A model generated the notes under the pieces. The model did no database searches. It was not told where the DNA came from and saw only the letters and a program-made list of their open reading frames with translations. Below are positions 1-7,089 of a stretch of 10,533 nucleotides of DNA, piece by piece. The number at the start of each line of letters is the position of its first letter. Position 1 is the stretch's first letter. Made by a program: the position numbers and the translations under genes. Source of the DNA: Methanomassiliicoccaceae archaeon UBA480 (GTDB taxonomy: Archaea; Thermoplasmatota; Thermoplasmata; Methanomassiliicoccales; Methanomethylophilaceae); NCBI GenBank assembly GCA_002506425.1, contig DAXO01000027.1:29490-40022 (forward strand), written 5' to 3'.

Positions 1-930
1 ACCTGCATAATGTGCGGGAACTGCGAAAGGGTCTGCCCCTCCTTCAAGCATGGCGGGATCGACCCTATGGAGGTCATGGCCGGCGGAGAGGAGGATCTCG
101 ATCAATGCATCATGTGCGGGAACTGCTCCAGGGCATGCCGCAGATCGGATCCCTTCACTGTCATACGTGATATGATCTACATCGAGAAGGGCATGTCGGT
201 ATCCGAGACATTCCTGAAGACCGGCTTCGTCCGCCCTCCGGCAGAGGACAGATGCGTCGAACCGGAATGGGATGGCAACGACGCGTACGTCATGCTCGGA
301 TGCGTGGTCAACAGCATGGCCCCGTTCATCGAATACGCTGCCTCGAAGGCCATGGATGCCATCGGCGTCCGCGCATCGCGGCTCCCTGGAGAAGTCTGCT
401 GCCTTCACCCCGTGCAGTTCATGGCTATGCCCGAGATCGAGAAGAGGGCGATCAGGAAGAGATCCTGCGAAGGAGCGGATGGCAGAGACATCGTAACGCT
501 GTGTGCAGGTTGCAGCGAGGAGCTGGAGAAGGTGGATGACGGGGTATTCCACATCATAGGCTACCTCCATTCTCATCTCGATTCGCTTCCCTCGTTCGAC
601 GAGCCCGTGAAGGTGGGAATGGAACCGGGCTGCTCCGCCGAACATCTCCGCAAGCAGATGAAATCCGTTCTCGAGAGGATGAACTGCGTCGTGGTCAACT
701 CGTCCATCGGATGCTGCGGAAAGAACGCCCCGGTGAACAGGGACCTCATGGCGGAACGCGAGAAGGAATGCGAGGGCGCGGAGATGATAGTCGTCGGCTG
801 TCCGATGTGCTTCGTCAAATACGATTCGCAGCCGGAAGGCCTTCCGACGGTCCATATAGCGGAACTCGTCGCGATGGCGGCAGGATATCCCGAATCGACA
901 GTATTCCACAGGATCCCGCTCAAAAAATGA
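1..930 (+). CDS. hdrD: HdrD-like heterodisulfide reductase subunit (HdrC-HdrB fusion), 5'-truncated
   Basis: Probable catalytic subunit of a heterodisulfide reductase, which reduces CoM-S-S-CoB to the two thiols in the last step of methanogenesis. The frame is open from the first base, so the true start lies upstream; 309 codons are visible. Numbered from the first base, codons 2/5/8/12 and 36/39/42/46 form two CxxCxxCxxxC motifs for [4Fe-4S] clusters, the HdrC-like part. Two CCG domains follow, the HdrB-like part: C101, C133-C134, CAGC 168-171; and C211, C238-C239, CPMC 267-270. In this family such domains hold the noncubane clusters where the disulfide is cleaved. Both carry all expected cysteines, so the visible part looks intact. 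No transmembrane segment is seen, so a membrane partner would be encoded elsewhere. Its two last Lys codons (AAA AAA) double as the U-tract of the opposing terminator. Other CCG proteins (GlpC or LutA type) are less likely alternatives. Confidence 0.78.
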   Translation, partial: TCIMCGNCERVCPSFKHGGIDPMEVMAGGEEDLDQCIMCGNCSRACRRSDPFTVIRDMIYIEKGMSVSETFLKTGFVRPPAEDRCVEPEWDGNDAYVMLGCVVNSMAPFIEYAASKAMDAIGVRASRLPGEVCCLHPVQFMAMPEIEKRAIRKRSCEGADGRDIVTLCAGCSEELEKVDDGVFHIIGYLHSHLDSLPSFDEPVKVGMEPGCSAEHLRKQMKSVLERMNCVVVNSSIGCCGKNAPVNRDLMAEREKECEGAEMIVVGCPMCFVKYDSQPEGLPTVHIAELVAMAAGYPESTVFHRIPLKK

Positions 931-949
931 AAAAGGGGCCTGAGCCCCT
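921..949 (-). terminator. Intrinsic terminator of the lipid operon
   Basis: On the minus strand, six bases after the geranylgeranyl reductase stop, AGGGGC/GCCCCT (949-944 and 939-934, loop TCAG) forms a 6-bp stem. It is followed at once by TTTT-CA-TTTTTT (934-923). This is a textbook hairpin plus U-tract for the leftward operon. On the plus strand the same stem follows the hdrD-like stop but has no U-tract behind it, so its effect there is uncertain. Confidence 0.75.
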
Positions 950-954
950 AGGTT

Positions 955-2145
955 TCAGATCAGGTCCTCGAATCCCTCGACGACCTGGGGGAACTTCTCC
1001 TTGACGGCCTTGAGGAGGTTGTAGACGTTGACCTCGCCGATGTCGGCGGTCTTGATCATCTTGATGAGCTCGTCGATGGTCTCATCATCCAGGGAAGCGA
1101 GCTTCTCCTTCGCCATGAAGTTCCTGAAGAGCTTGTCCTCCATCCTGTCGCGCCACATCTTGTCGTAGGCCATGAGCGCCTTCTTGGAGAAGTCGCCCTT
1201 CTTGGCGCAGTCGGAAAGGACCTTTCCAGCGTACATCCCGGTGCGGCATGCGTGAGCTATGCCTCCTCCGGTGATCGGGTCGATGATCCTGGCGGCATCT
1301 CCTACGAGGACGATCCTGTCGTCCACGGAGCAGTCGAGACCGGGGCACGTGGAGACGAATCCGCCCATGATCTCGAGGCACTGGCCCTTGTTCAGGCGGG
1401 GGTCCTTGGCGATGAAGTCGTCCAGGTAGCGCTTGGCATCCCCGTCTCCCTTGCAGAGCCTTCCCATGACGCCGATTCCGACATTGGCGACTCCGTTGCC
1501 CTTGGGGAAGATCCAGATGTATCCTCCGGGTGCGACGGACCCGATGACGAACTCGCAGTAGTCGGGGGCGACGTCGATGTTGCACATCCTGTACTGGATG
1601 CAGGAGTCGATATCGCTGAGCTTGAGGTTGGTGTCGATGCCGGCCCACCTTCCGACCTGACTCTCGTATCCGTCGGCGGCGACGACGCACTTGGCGCGGA
1701 TCTCGATCTCCTCGCCCATGCTCCTCGCGGTGATTCCGACGATCTCGCCCTTCTCGCGGATGACTCCGGTGCAGGACGTGCGGAGCATGATCTTGGCTCC
1801 GGCCTCGGCGGCCTTCCTGGCGAGCGCCTTGTCGAAGAGGTGCCTCTCGAGCACGTATCCGACCTCGGCTCCGGCCTTGGACTCGTCGAGCTGGAACGTC
1901 GTTCCCTGAGGGGACTTGATGATCGCGCCCTTCATGTCTCCGCGTATCCACGAGGGATCCGGTTCGATGTCGACCTCCTGGAGCCACTTCTTGGATACTC
2001 CCTCGGCGCACCTGAGAGGCGCTCCGATCTCGGCCTTCTTCTCGATCAGCACGGTGTCGAGACCGCCCTCGGCGCAGTACCTCGCGGCCATGCTTCCGCC
2101 GGGTCCGGCTCCGACAACAACGACATCGCACTCGATGGTCCTCAT
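955..2145 (-). CDS. Geranylgeranyl reductase family flavoprotein (archaeal lipid saturation)
   Basis: FAD-dependent reductase of 396 aa that hydrogenates the isoprenoid double bonds of (di)geranylgeranylglyceryl lipids to give saturated archaeal membrane chains. Seen in the sequence: an N-terminal Rossmann motif VGAGPGGS (residues 11-18), an RCAEG motif with Cys46, ADGYESQVGRWAG (157-169), the family signature YIWIFPKG with NVGIG (209-225), and the FAD-binding VGDAARIIDPITGGG (281-295). The length is usual for the family. The ATG at 2145 is chosen because it overlaps the ferredoxin stop (ATGA, 2145-2142) and has a GGAGG ribosome site at 2157-2153, 7 nt upstream; the frame is open further up but only through the ferredoxin gene. 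The neighbouring ferredoxin is the expected electron donor, as in the Methanosarcina acetivorans reductase/ferredoxin pair, where the ferredoxin is needed for full saturation. The gene is last in the tes operon and is followed by a strong terminator. Confidence 0.9.
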   Translation of the reverse strand: MRTIECDVVVVGAGPGGSMAARYCAEGGLDTVLIEKKAEIGAPLRCAEGVSKKWLQEVDIEPDPSWIRGDMKGAIIKSPQGTTFQLDESKAGAEVGYVLERHLFDKALARKAAEAGAKIMLRTSCTGVIREKGEIVGITARSMGEEIEIRAKCVVAADGYESQVGRWAGIDTNLKLSDIDSCIQYRMCNIDVAPDYCEFVIGSVAPGGYIWIFPKGNGVANVGIGVMGRLCKGDGDAKRYLDDFIAKDPRLNKGQCLEIMGGFVSTCPGLDCSVDDRIVLVGDAARIIDPITGGGIAHACRTGMYAGKVLSDCAKKGDFSKKALMAYDKMWRDRMEDKLFRNFMAKEKLASLDDETIDELIKMIKTADIGEVNVYNLLKAVKEKFPQVVEGFEDLI

Positions 2146-2315
2146 GCACGGGCCTCCAGCGAGAGCGCGGACACGGGGCAGAGCTTGACGCAGCGTCCGC
2201 ACCTGGTGCAGTCGCTGTTGAATTCGAGAACGAAGTCGTTCAGGAAGATGGCGTTCTGAGGGCAGGAGCCCACGCATCCTCCGCAGTGCAGGCATTTGTT
2301 GAGATCCACTATCAT
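2142..2315 (-). CDS. 2[4Fe-4S] ferredoxin, putative donor to geranylgeranyl reductase
   Basis: A 57-aa ferredoxin with two CxxCxxCxxxCP motifs (C8/C11/C14/C18 and C36/C39/C42/C46), so two [4Fe-4S] clusters, and little else. The ATG at 2315 comes 5 nt after the tes stop codon; the ribosome site AAGGAGTGA runs across that stop, so translation is probably coupled to tes. Its own TGA overlaps the reductase ATG. Being sandwiched between Tes, a radical SAM enzyme needing electrons to cleave SAM, and geranylgeranyl reductase suggests that it feeds one or both. Donation to the reductase has precedent in Methanosarcina; donation to Tes is inference. Confidence 0.88.
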   Translation of the reverse strand: MIVDLNKCLHCGGCVGSCPQNAIFLNDFVLEFNSDCTRCGRCVKLCPVSALSLEARA

Positions 2316-2320
2316 CCTAA

Positions 2321-3967
2321 TCACTCCTTGGAAGGCTCGTCCGCCTGCTCGTCCTTGGGGACGATGAGCGCGGCTGCGAGCTCCTCCGCTTCCTTGGCAT
2401 GGGTCTTCTTCCACTCGGCGAGAGGAACGGAGAACTTCTCCTCCACGCCCTTCCTGAACTCCGGTCCGGAATTGTAGGCACAGAACGGGATGACCCTGAG
2501 GTCCGGCGTGATGTAGTGCACTCCGCACCTCCTTACCCTCTCGATATCGTAGTTGTAGCCGTCCTGGAAGTGCATGCCCGCGACGAGCATCATCTTCCAC
2601 GAGAAGGCCGCAAGAGTATCCTTGGATTTGTCGGACATGACGTCCTTGATGAGCTCCACGAACGTCTTCTTGGTCAGGCCCTCGGGCATCTTGGATTCGT
2701 CGACGCAGCTGTTGAGCAGCTTGACGAGCTTCGCGACGTAGAGCTTCTTGAACCTGGAGTTCTGAGCCTTGGCGTCGATCTCGTAGAGTCCGGCGGAGAA
2801 GCGTTCGACATCCACGAACCTGGGGAAGGGCACGACATTGCCCTTGGCATCCTGGAAGAGGTAGGTGGCGATCCCGCAGTGGGGATGGGTGGTGAAGGTG
2901 ACCTTGTTCTGACCGAGGATGATGGACGCGAAACTGGAGATGGGCGCGACCACGGGGACAGGATACCAGTCGTCCTTGTTGGCGAAGCCGGTCTGCTTGT
3001 CCACGGCATCGACGAGATCGGGGAGGGTGAACCTTCCGGACGCGACCTCCTCGTTGGTGACCCTTCCTGTGAATGCGATTGGCTGGAAGTTCACTCCGCG
3101 GATGACATCCGAGTTCTCGAATGCGAAGCGGATTATGTCTCCGATGATGTCGTCGTTCATTCCCTTGCCCACGACGGGGACCAGAACGATGGACGGGGAC
3201 TTGAGTCCGTCCTTGACGAGCTTTCTGCAGTTCTCGATGACGCCCATCTTCACTGCCATCATCTTGCGTCCGCGGGAGCGCAGATAGATGTCGTCTGTGA
3301 GACCGTCGAACTGGAGGTAGATCGTGTTCAGACCGGCCTCCTTGCATGCCTTGAGGAACTCGTAGTCCCTAGCGAACTTGATACCGTTAGTTGCGACCTG
3401 CACCTGGGCGAATCCGAGCTTCTTGGCATCGGCGACGACGTCGACGAACCTGGGGTAGACCGTGGGCTCTCCGCCGGCGAACTGGATGGCAGTGCATTTG
3501 ATCGGCTTCTCGGAACGGAGCGTGACCATCATCTCGTGGACCTGGTCGTAGGTAGGCTCGTAGACATACCCTGCATCGTTCGCGTTGGCGAAGCAGATGG
3601 GGCAGTTCATGTTGCACCTGTTGGTGAGATCCAGGTTGGCGAGTCCGGAGCATGAGAGCATGTCGATCCTCTGACCGTCGATGACTATGTGCACCGAATC
3701 GTCCTCTCCGCTCTTGAGGGTCTGGTCCATGGAGTTGTGGAGCCCTATTCCGTCGTAGGCGAACTTCTCGGCCTTGAGGTACAGGTCCACGTCAGACCAG
3801 TAGACATCGGAGAACTTCCCGTGCTCGGGACAGGTCTTATCCATCAGGACCTTGCCGTCCTTGGCATAGAGATCCGCTTCGAGGATCTTGCCGCACACGG
3901 GGCATATAGAGCGGGTCTTCTTGGGAAGACCCTTCTTCAGCGCATAATTGGTTGCGGTCGCTGTCAT
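2321..3967 (-). CDS. tes: Radical SAM tetraether lipid synthase (Tes/GDGT synthase family)
   Basis: A 548-aa member of the radical SAM family that joins the phytanyl ends of two archaeal diethers by C-C bonds, giving macrocyclic or tetraether (GDGT-type) lipids (MJ0619/Tes family). The N-terminus carries the family's rubredoxin-like iron site, CPVC (22-25) and CPEHG (46-50). The radical SAM CxxxCxxC is RCNMNCPICF (C118, C122, C125), and FAGGEP (163-168) is the SAM-binding GGE motif. Later cysteines at 364 (HPHCG), 421, 481 (RRCG) and 496 (PFCAYN) are candidate ligands for auxiliary clusters; their roles are inferred. The ATG at 3967 is preferred over an in-frame GTG at 3985, because the TATA box at 4002-3995 predicts transcription starting near 3972, inside the GTG-initiated extension. 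The mRNA would then be nearly leaderless. First gene of an operon with the ferredoxin and geranylgeranyl reductase. Confidence 0.85.
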   Translation of the reverse strand: MTATATNYALKKGLPKKTRSICPVCGKILEADLYAKDGKVLMDKTCPEHGKFSDVYWSDVDLYLKAEKFAYDGIGLHNSMDQTLKSGEDDSVHIVIDGQRIDMLSCSGLANLDLTNRCNMNCPICFANANDAGYVYEPTYDQVHEMMVTLRSEKPIKCTAIQFAGGEPTVYPRFVDVVADAKKLGFAQVQVATNGIKFARDYEFLKACKEAGLNTIYLQFDGLTDDIYLRSRGRKMMAVKMGVIENCRKLVKDGLKSPSIVLVPVVGKGMNDDIIGDIIRFAFENSDVIRGVNFQPIAFTGRVTNEEVASGRFTLPDLVDAVDKQTGFANKDDWYPVPVVAPISSFASIILGQNKVTFTTHPHCGIATYLFQDAKGNVVPFPRFVDVERFSAGLYEIDAKAQNSRFKKLYVAKLVKLLNSCVDESKMPEGLTKKTFVELIKDVMSDKSKDTLAAFSWKMMLVAGMHFQDGYNYDIERVRRCGVHYITPDLRVIPFCAYNSGPEFRKGVEEKFSVPLAEWKKTHAKEAEELAAALIVPKDEQADEPSKE

Positions 3968-3994
3968 GGTACTGGAGGTCCCCACGCGGTTCTG

Positions 3995-4002
3995 ATATAA
4001 AA
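3995..4002 (-). promoter_or_regulatory. TATA box of the tes operon
   Basis: On the minus strand TTTTATAT, centred about 31 nt before the tes ATG. Archaeal TATA boxes are normally centred about 26 nt before the transcription start, which puts the start near 3972 and leaves a leader of roughly 5 nt. No ribosome-binding site precedes the ATG, which fits a leaderless or very short-leader mRNA. Confidence 0.6.
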
Positions 4003-4018
4003 TGTCCCCCCAGTTTAG

Positions 4019-4032
4019 CGCGTGCGCACGCG
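4019..4032. promoter_or_regulatory. Perfect 14-bp palindrome upstream of the tes TATA box
   Basis: CGCGTGCGCACGCG is fully self-complementary over 14 bp. Its near edge lies about 17 bp upstream of the tes TATA box. This is a suitable place for a dimeric activator or for a regulator acting next to TFB. Nothing in the sequence identifies the protein that would bind it. It could also be chance in GC-rich DNA. Confidence 0.35.
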
Positions 4033-4076
4033 AGCGTTAACCCCATCCCCCGGAACCCGGAGACTGGCACATGGGC

Positions 4077-4112
4077 GGCCGGCGGCTTTGTGGAACCGCC
4101 GGCCAGAAAAAT
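4077..4112 (-). terminator. GC hairpin and U-tract after thrS
   Basis: Nine nucleotides after the thrS stop the minus strand reads ATTTTTCT (4112-4105), then a 9-bp perfect stem GGCCGGCGG/CCGCCGGCC (4104-4096 with 4085-4077, 10-nt loop). Archaeal termination depends mainly on U-rich stretches, so the U-tract probably ends thrS transcripts. The strong stem that follows is in the reverse of the bacterial order and may protect the 3' end or contribute to termination. The rest of the 153-nt gap to tes holds only the palindrome and TATA box listed separately. Confidence 0.5.
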
Positions 4113-4120
4113 GATTCGAC

Positions 4121-5884
4121 TCAGATGTCGTCGTTCCTGAACGCGTTCTGCTTGAGGACATGCGCTATGAACATATCGGTCTGCGCCTGTCCGAGGTCCT
4201 TGCCGTCGCGGGTCCTCACCGTGACGATGGATCCGTCCTCGGCCTCCTTCTCTCCGAGCACCAGCATGTACGGGACCTTCTGGAGCTGAGCCTGGCGGAT
4301 CTTGTAGCCGATCTTCTCATCGCTGTTGTCGAGCTGCACCCTGACGCCGGCATCCTTCATCCTGTCGAAGACCTCCTTGGCGTACGCGAAGGACTTCTCC
4401 GAGACGGAGAGGATCTTGACCTGCACGGGCGCGAGCCATACGGGGAACTTGCCCGCGTAGTGCTCGATGAGGATTCCCATGAACCTCTCGATCGATCCGA
4501 AGATGACGCGGTGGACCATGACGGGCCTGTGCTTGGCGCCGTCCGCGCCGGTGTACTCGAGGTCGAACCTCTGGGGCATCTGGAAGTCCAGCTGGATGGT
4601 TCCGCACTGCCAGGTCCTTCCGAGGGAGTCCTCGAGGTGGAAGTCGATCTTGGGGCCGTAGAACGCGCCGTCGCCCTCGTTGACAACGTAGTCGATGCCC
4701 ATGGTCTTCAGCGCGTTCATCAGCGCGTTGGTGGCGTTCTCCCAGTCCTCGTCGGAGCCCATGCTGTCGTCGGGACGCGTGGAGAGCTCCACGTGGTACT
4801 TGAATCCGAACTTGCTGTAGACCTCGTCGATCAGGCGGACGACGCCCTCGATCTCGCTCTCGATCATGTCGGGAGTCATGTACAGGTGCGCATCGTCCTG
4901 GGTGAAGCACCTCACGCGGAAGAGGCCGTGGAGGGTTCCGGACTTCTCATGCCTGTGCACGAGTCCGAGCTCCCCGTATCTTATGGGGAGGTCCCTGTAC
5001 GACCTGGGCTCGGTGCGGTACACGAGGGTGCTTCCGGGACAGTTCATCGGCTTGATGCAGTAGATCTCGTCGTCGATGACCGTCGTGTACATGTTGTCCT
5101 TGTAGTGGTCCCAGTGCCCGGACTGGAGCCAGAGCGCCTGGTTCAGGATCATGGGGGTGTTGATCTCCTGGTACCCCTCCCTGAGGTGGAGCTCCCTCCA
5201 GTACTCGATGAGCGTGTTCTTCAGGGTGACTCCGTTGGGCAGGAAGAACGGGAATCCGGGGCCCTCCTCCATGATGGCGAATATCCCCAGCTCCTTGCCG
5301 AGCTTGCGGTGGTCCCTCTTCTTGGCCTCCTCGAGCATGTTGAGATACTTCTCGAGGTCCTCCTTGCTCTCCCATGCGGTACCGTAGATCCTGGTGAGCA
5401 TCTTGTTGTGCTCGTCTCCGCGCCAGTAGGCTCCAGCAAGGGACGTGAGCTTGAACGCCTTGACCGCCTTGGTGTAGAGGGCGTGGGGTCCCGCGCACAG
5501 GTCCACGAACTCCCCCTGCTTGTAGAAGCTGATGGGCTCGCCTTCGGGAAGGTCCTCGACGAGCATGACCTTGTAGTCCTCGCCCTTCGATTTCAGGAAA
5601 TCGATGGCTTCCTGCCTGGGAAGGGTGTAGGTCTCGATCTTCAGGTTCTCCTTGACGATCTTCTTCATCTCGGCCTCGAGCTTCTCGAGGTCCTCGGGGG
5701 TGAATCCGCCCTCCTTGTCGAAGTCGTAGTAGAATCCGTCCTCTATCGCCGGTCCTATGGACAGCTTGGTGTCCGGATAGAGCCTCTTGACGGCCTGTGC
5801 CAGGATATGCGATGCGGTGTGCCTGATGATAGGGAGCGCATCCTCGGTCTCCCTCACCGATCCGTCGGAATAAAGAGCCTTCAT
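4121..5884 (-). CDS. thrS: Threonyl-tRNA synthetase, bacterial type, TGS domain missing
   Basis: Class II synthetase charging tRNA-Thr with threonine; 587 aa. The editing (N2) domain is intact: H22xxxH26 (RHTASH) and C130xxxH134 (CAGPH), the residues that hydrolyse Ser-tRNA(Thr) in bacterial enzymes. The catalytic zinc ligands are C282 (MNCPG), H333 (QDDAH) and H458 (VMVHR). Motif 2 is around 309-333, motif 3 at 458-471, and the anticodon-binding domain from about 485. The protein is of bacterial type: typical archaeal ThrRS has an unrelated DTD-like editing domain. Long stretches resemble clostridial enzymes, for example SMGSDEDW, NEGDGAFYGPKIDFHLEDS and WQCGTIQLDFQMP. The N-terminus keeps only MKALYSDGSVRE, like the first strand of a TGS domain, and then runs straight into N2, about 55-60 aa shorter than usual. 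The ATG at 5884 is chosen over 5893 because TGGAGATGAT, a near match to the anti-16S sequence, lies just upstream. Confidence 0.95.
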   Translation of the reverse strand: MKALYSDGSVRETEDALPIIRHTASHILAQAVKRLYPDTKLSIGPAIEDGFYYDFDKEGGFTPEDLEKLEAEMKKIVKENLKIETYTLPRQEAIDFLKSKGEDYKVMLVEDLPEGEPISFYKQGEFVDLCAGPHALYTKAVKAFKLTSLAGAYWRGDEHNKMLTRIYGTAWESKEDLEKYLNMLEEAKKRDHRKLGKELGIFAIMEEGPGFPFFLPNGVTLKNTLIEYWRELHLREGYQEINTPMILNQALWLQSGHWDHYKDNMYTTVIDDEIYCIKPMNCPGSTLVYRTEPRSYRDLPIRYGELGLVHRHEKSGTLHGLFRVRCFTQDDAHLYMTPDMIESEIEGVVRLIDEVYSKFGFKYHVELSTRPDDSMGSDEDWENATNALMNALKTMGIDYVVNEGDGAFYGPKIDFHLEDSLGRTWQCGTIQLDFQMPQRFDLEYTGADGAKHRPVMVHRVIFGSIERFMGILIEHYAGKFPVWLAPVQVKILSVSEKSFAYAKEVFDRMKDAGVRVQLDNSDEKIGYKIRQAQLQKVPYMLVLGEKEAEDGSIVTVRTRDGKDLGQAQTDMFIAHVLKQNAFRNDDI

Positions 5885-5899
5885 AGCAATCATCTCCAG

Positions 5900-5914
5900 C
5901 CCCGTCCTGCGGGG
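5900..5914 (-). promoter_or_regulatory. Small hairpin in the thrS leader next to the ribosome site
   Basis: On the minus strand CCCCG-CAGGA-CGGGG (5914-5900) forms a 5-bp stem ending three bases before the GGAG of the thrS ribosome site. A further CGGGG at 5930-5926 could pair with the same CCCCG instead. Two exclusive stems beside a ribosome site could modulate translation, but the upstream copy may lie at or before the transcription start. Only base complementarity supports this. Confidence 0.25.
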
Positions 5915-5946
5915 TTCCAATGAATCCCCGGTAGGATTTGCGGTTC

Positions 5947-5952
5947 TTATAA
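5947..5952 (-). promoter_or_regulatory. TATA box of thrS
   Basis: The minus strand reads GTTATAAG, with TTATAA at 5952-5947. This predicts a transcription start near 5923 and a leader of about 38 nt before the thrS ATG at 5884. It lies beyond the expected end of the upstream zinc-ribbon gene, so thrS probably has its own promoter. Confidence 0.5.
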
Positions 5953-5984
5953 CTACGCGTGCGGGGCCATCGGACGGGCGATCG

Positions 5985-6926
5985 CGCCCTCCTCTTCTTC
6001 GCCTTCTGGACCCTGGCATCCTCGGGACCCTCTACCATGTAGGAGATGTACTGGTCCAATCCGTCGGAGCATGCGTCCATGTCTCCTGCGACGACGCCTT
6101 CGTAAGCCTGTTCCAGATAGCCCACGGGCACATCGATGCCGCGCGACACTATAGCGCGATTGACCTTGACCATGTCCTTCTGGGTCTTTCCTTCCATGGC
6201 CTTGATGAACCCCATAAAGAGATACACGATAGTCTTGTAGAACCTGGCCGGCTCCTCGTTCCCGTCTGACGCGTCTTCTCCGGAATACACGGCCTCGTAC
6301 GCCTCCCTTCCGAGAGTGCACAGTCCGCTGATGCAATCCATCGCGGCGTTGGCGTTGGTTATGCAAGACAGATAGTCGAAGGCGATGTTGCCCAGCGTCA
6401 CCAGAAGGGGCTTCGCCCTGTCGGGTTCGCTGATCGAGGCCAGCTCCATATGCAGCTGCAGCATGGCCATGTCGAGGATGGGAGAGGGGAGGCAGTCATC
6501 GATGTACGACGACATCACCTTGTACAGGGACCTGGCCCTTCCCCCGTAAGGCTTCGGATCCTGATCATCTATGATGGAGGCGATCCATTCCACTATCTCC
6601 GTGTCGACGAAATCGGCGATGTCCTTCCGCGCCTCGTCGTCCTGCACGGATTCGAAGATCCCCTTCAGAAGCTCCGTGCTGTCCTGGACGTCGCCGTCCT
6701 TGAGAAGAGCCATGACCCTGGATGCGTCCCCGTACCATGGTTGGCCCTCGTACGGATCGTCGCATTCCAGCTCCCTGCGGAGAGTCGATCTGAGAGGCGA
6801 GGATATGCGATGGAGGCCTTCCGGCTCGACCTTGGAGCCGCAGTACATGCAGTAGCCGTATCCGTTGTTGACATCGAGCAGGATGCGCTCACTGCATTCC
6901 GGGCAATCCGTCTTAACGAACGTCAT
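5985..6926 (-). CDS. Zinc-ribbon protein of unknown function, stop codon absent
   Basis: I do not recognise a family. The N-terminus is a zinc ribbon (C8PEC11 and C26MYC29, numbered from the ATG at 6926). About 280 residues follow that look mostly alpha-helical and acidic, with no signal peptide or membrane segment. The tail is basic (QKAKKRRA, 307-314). The likely 314-aa end is where the frame meets its first CGA codon (5984-5982), one transition from TGA. With CGA in place the frame does not stop until 4947, deep inside thrS, and becomes Arg/Gly/His-rich as an out-of-frame reading would. A one-base indel would instead bring in TAG at 5955-5953. The start is uncertain: ATG 6938 is also possible, neither has a ribosome site, and a weak TGATATC at 6956-6950 suggests a leaderless mRNA. 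It lies upstream of thrS on the same strand, but a shared function is not evident. Confidence 0.7.
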
Positions 6927-7052
6927 GAGCGCCGTCATGGCATCTACGGATATCAATGTCACTAGGGTGCCGCATCGCCTGTCCACTTGCCTGCCTCATC
7001 ATGACATTGCGACAGCGGCAATCATCCACGAGCTTCGGATCCATTGCAAATG

Positions 7053-7060
7053 TTTATGTA
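7053..7060 (+). promoter_or_regulatory. TATA box of tRNA-His
   Basis: TTTATGTA preceded by GCAAATG, centred about 34 nt before the first tRNA base. The transcription start is predicted near 7082, giving a short 5' leader for RNase P to remove. The divergent gap (6927-7089) holds nothing else convincing apart from a weak TGATATC in front of the zinc-ribbon gene. Confidence 0.5.
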
Positions 7061-7089
7061 AGGGGACGCAATCGGCCGTTCTACATCAT

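Noticed and set aside
3968..3985. GTG start for tes six codons upstream
   Set aside because: It lies between the TATA box and the predicted transcription start, so it would not be in the mRNA.
4160..5923. Open plus-strand frame of 587 codons antisense to thrS
   Set aside because: It mirrors thrS codon by codon with Leu/Val/Asp/Glu/Gly bias, and thrS itself is unmistakable. The similar open frames at 1252-2259 and 2399-3655 antisense to the reductase and tes were rejected on the same grounds.
5953..5955. TAG as natural stop of the zinc-ribbon gene, or as a pyrrolysine signal
   Set aside because: It is out of frame with the gene unless an indel is assumed; no in-frame TAG occurs inside a recognised gene in this window.
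4947..5984. Continuation of the zinc-ribbon frame into thrS as a large same-strand overlap
   Set aside because: The extension is Arg/Gly/His-rich, typical of an out-of-frame reading of thrS, and begins only after the expected C-terminus.
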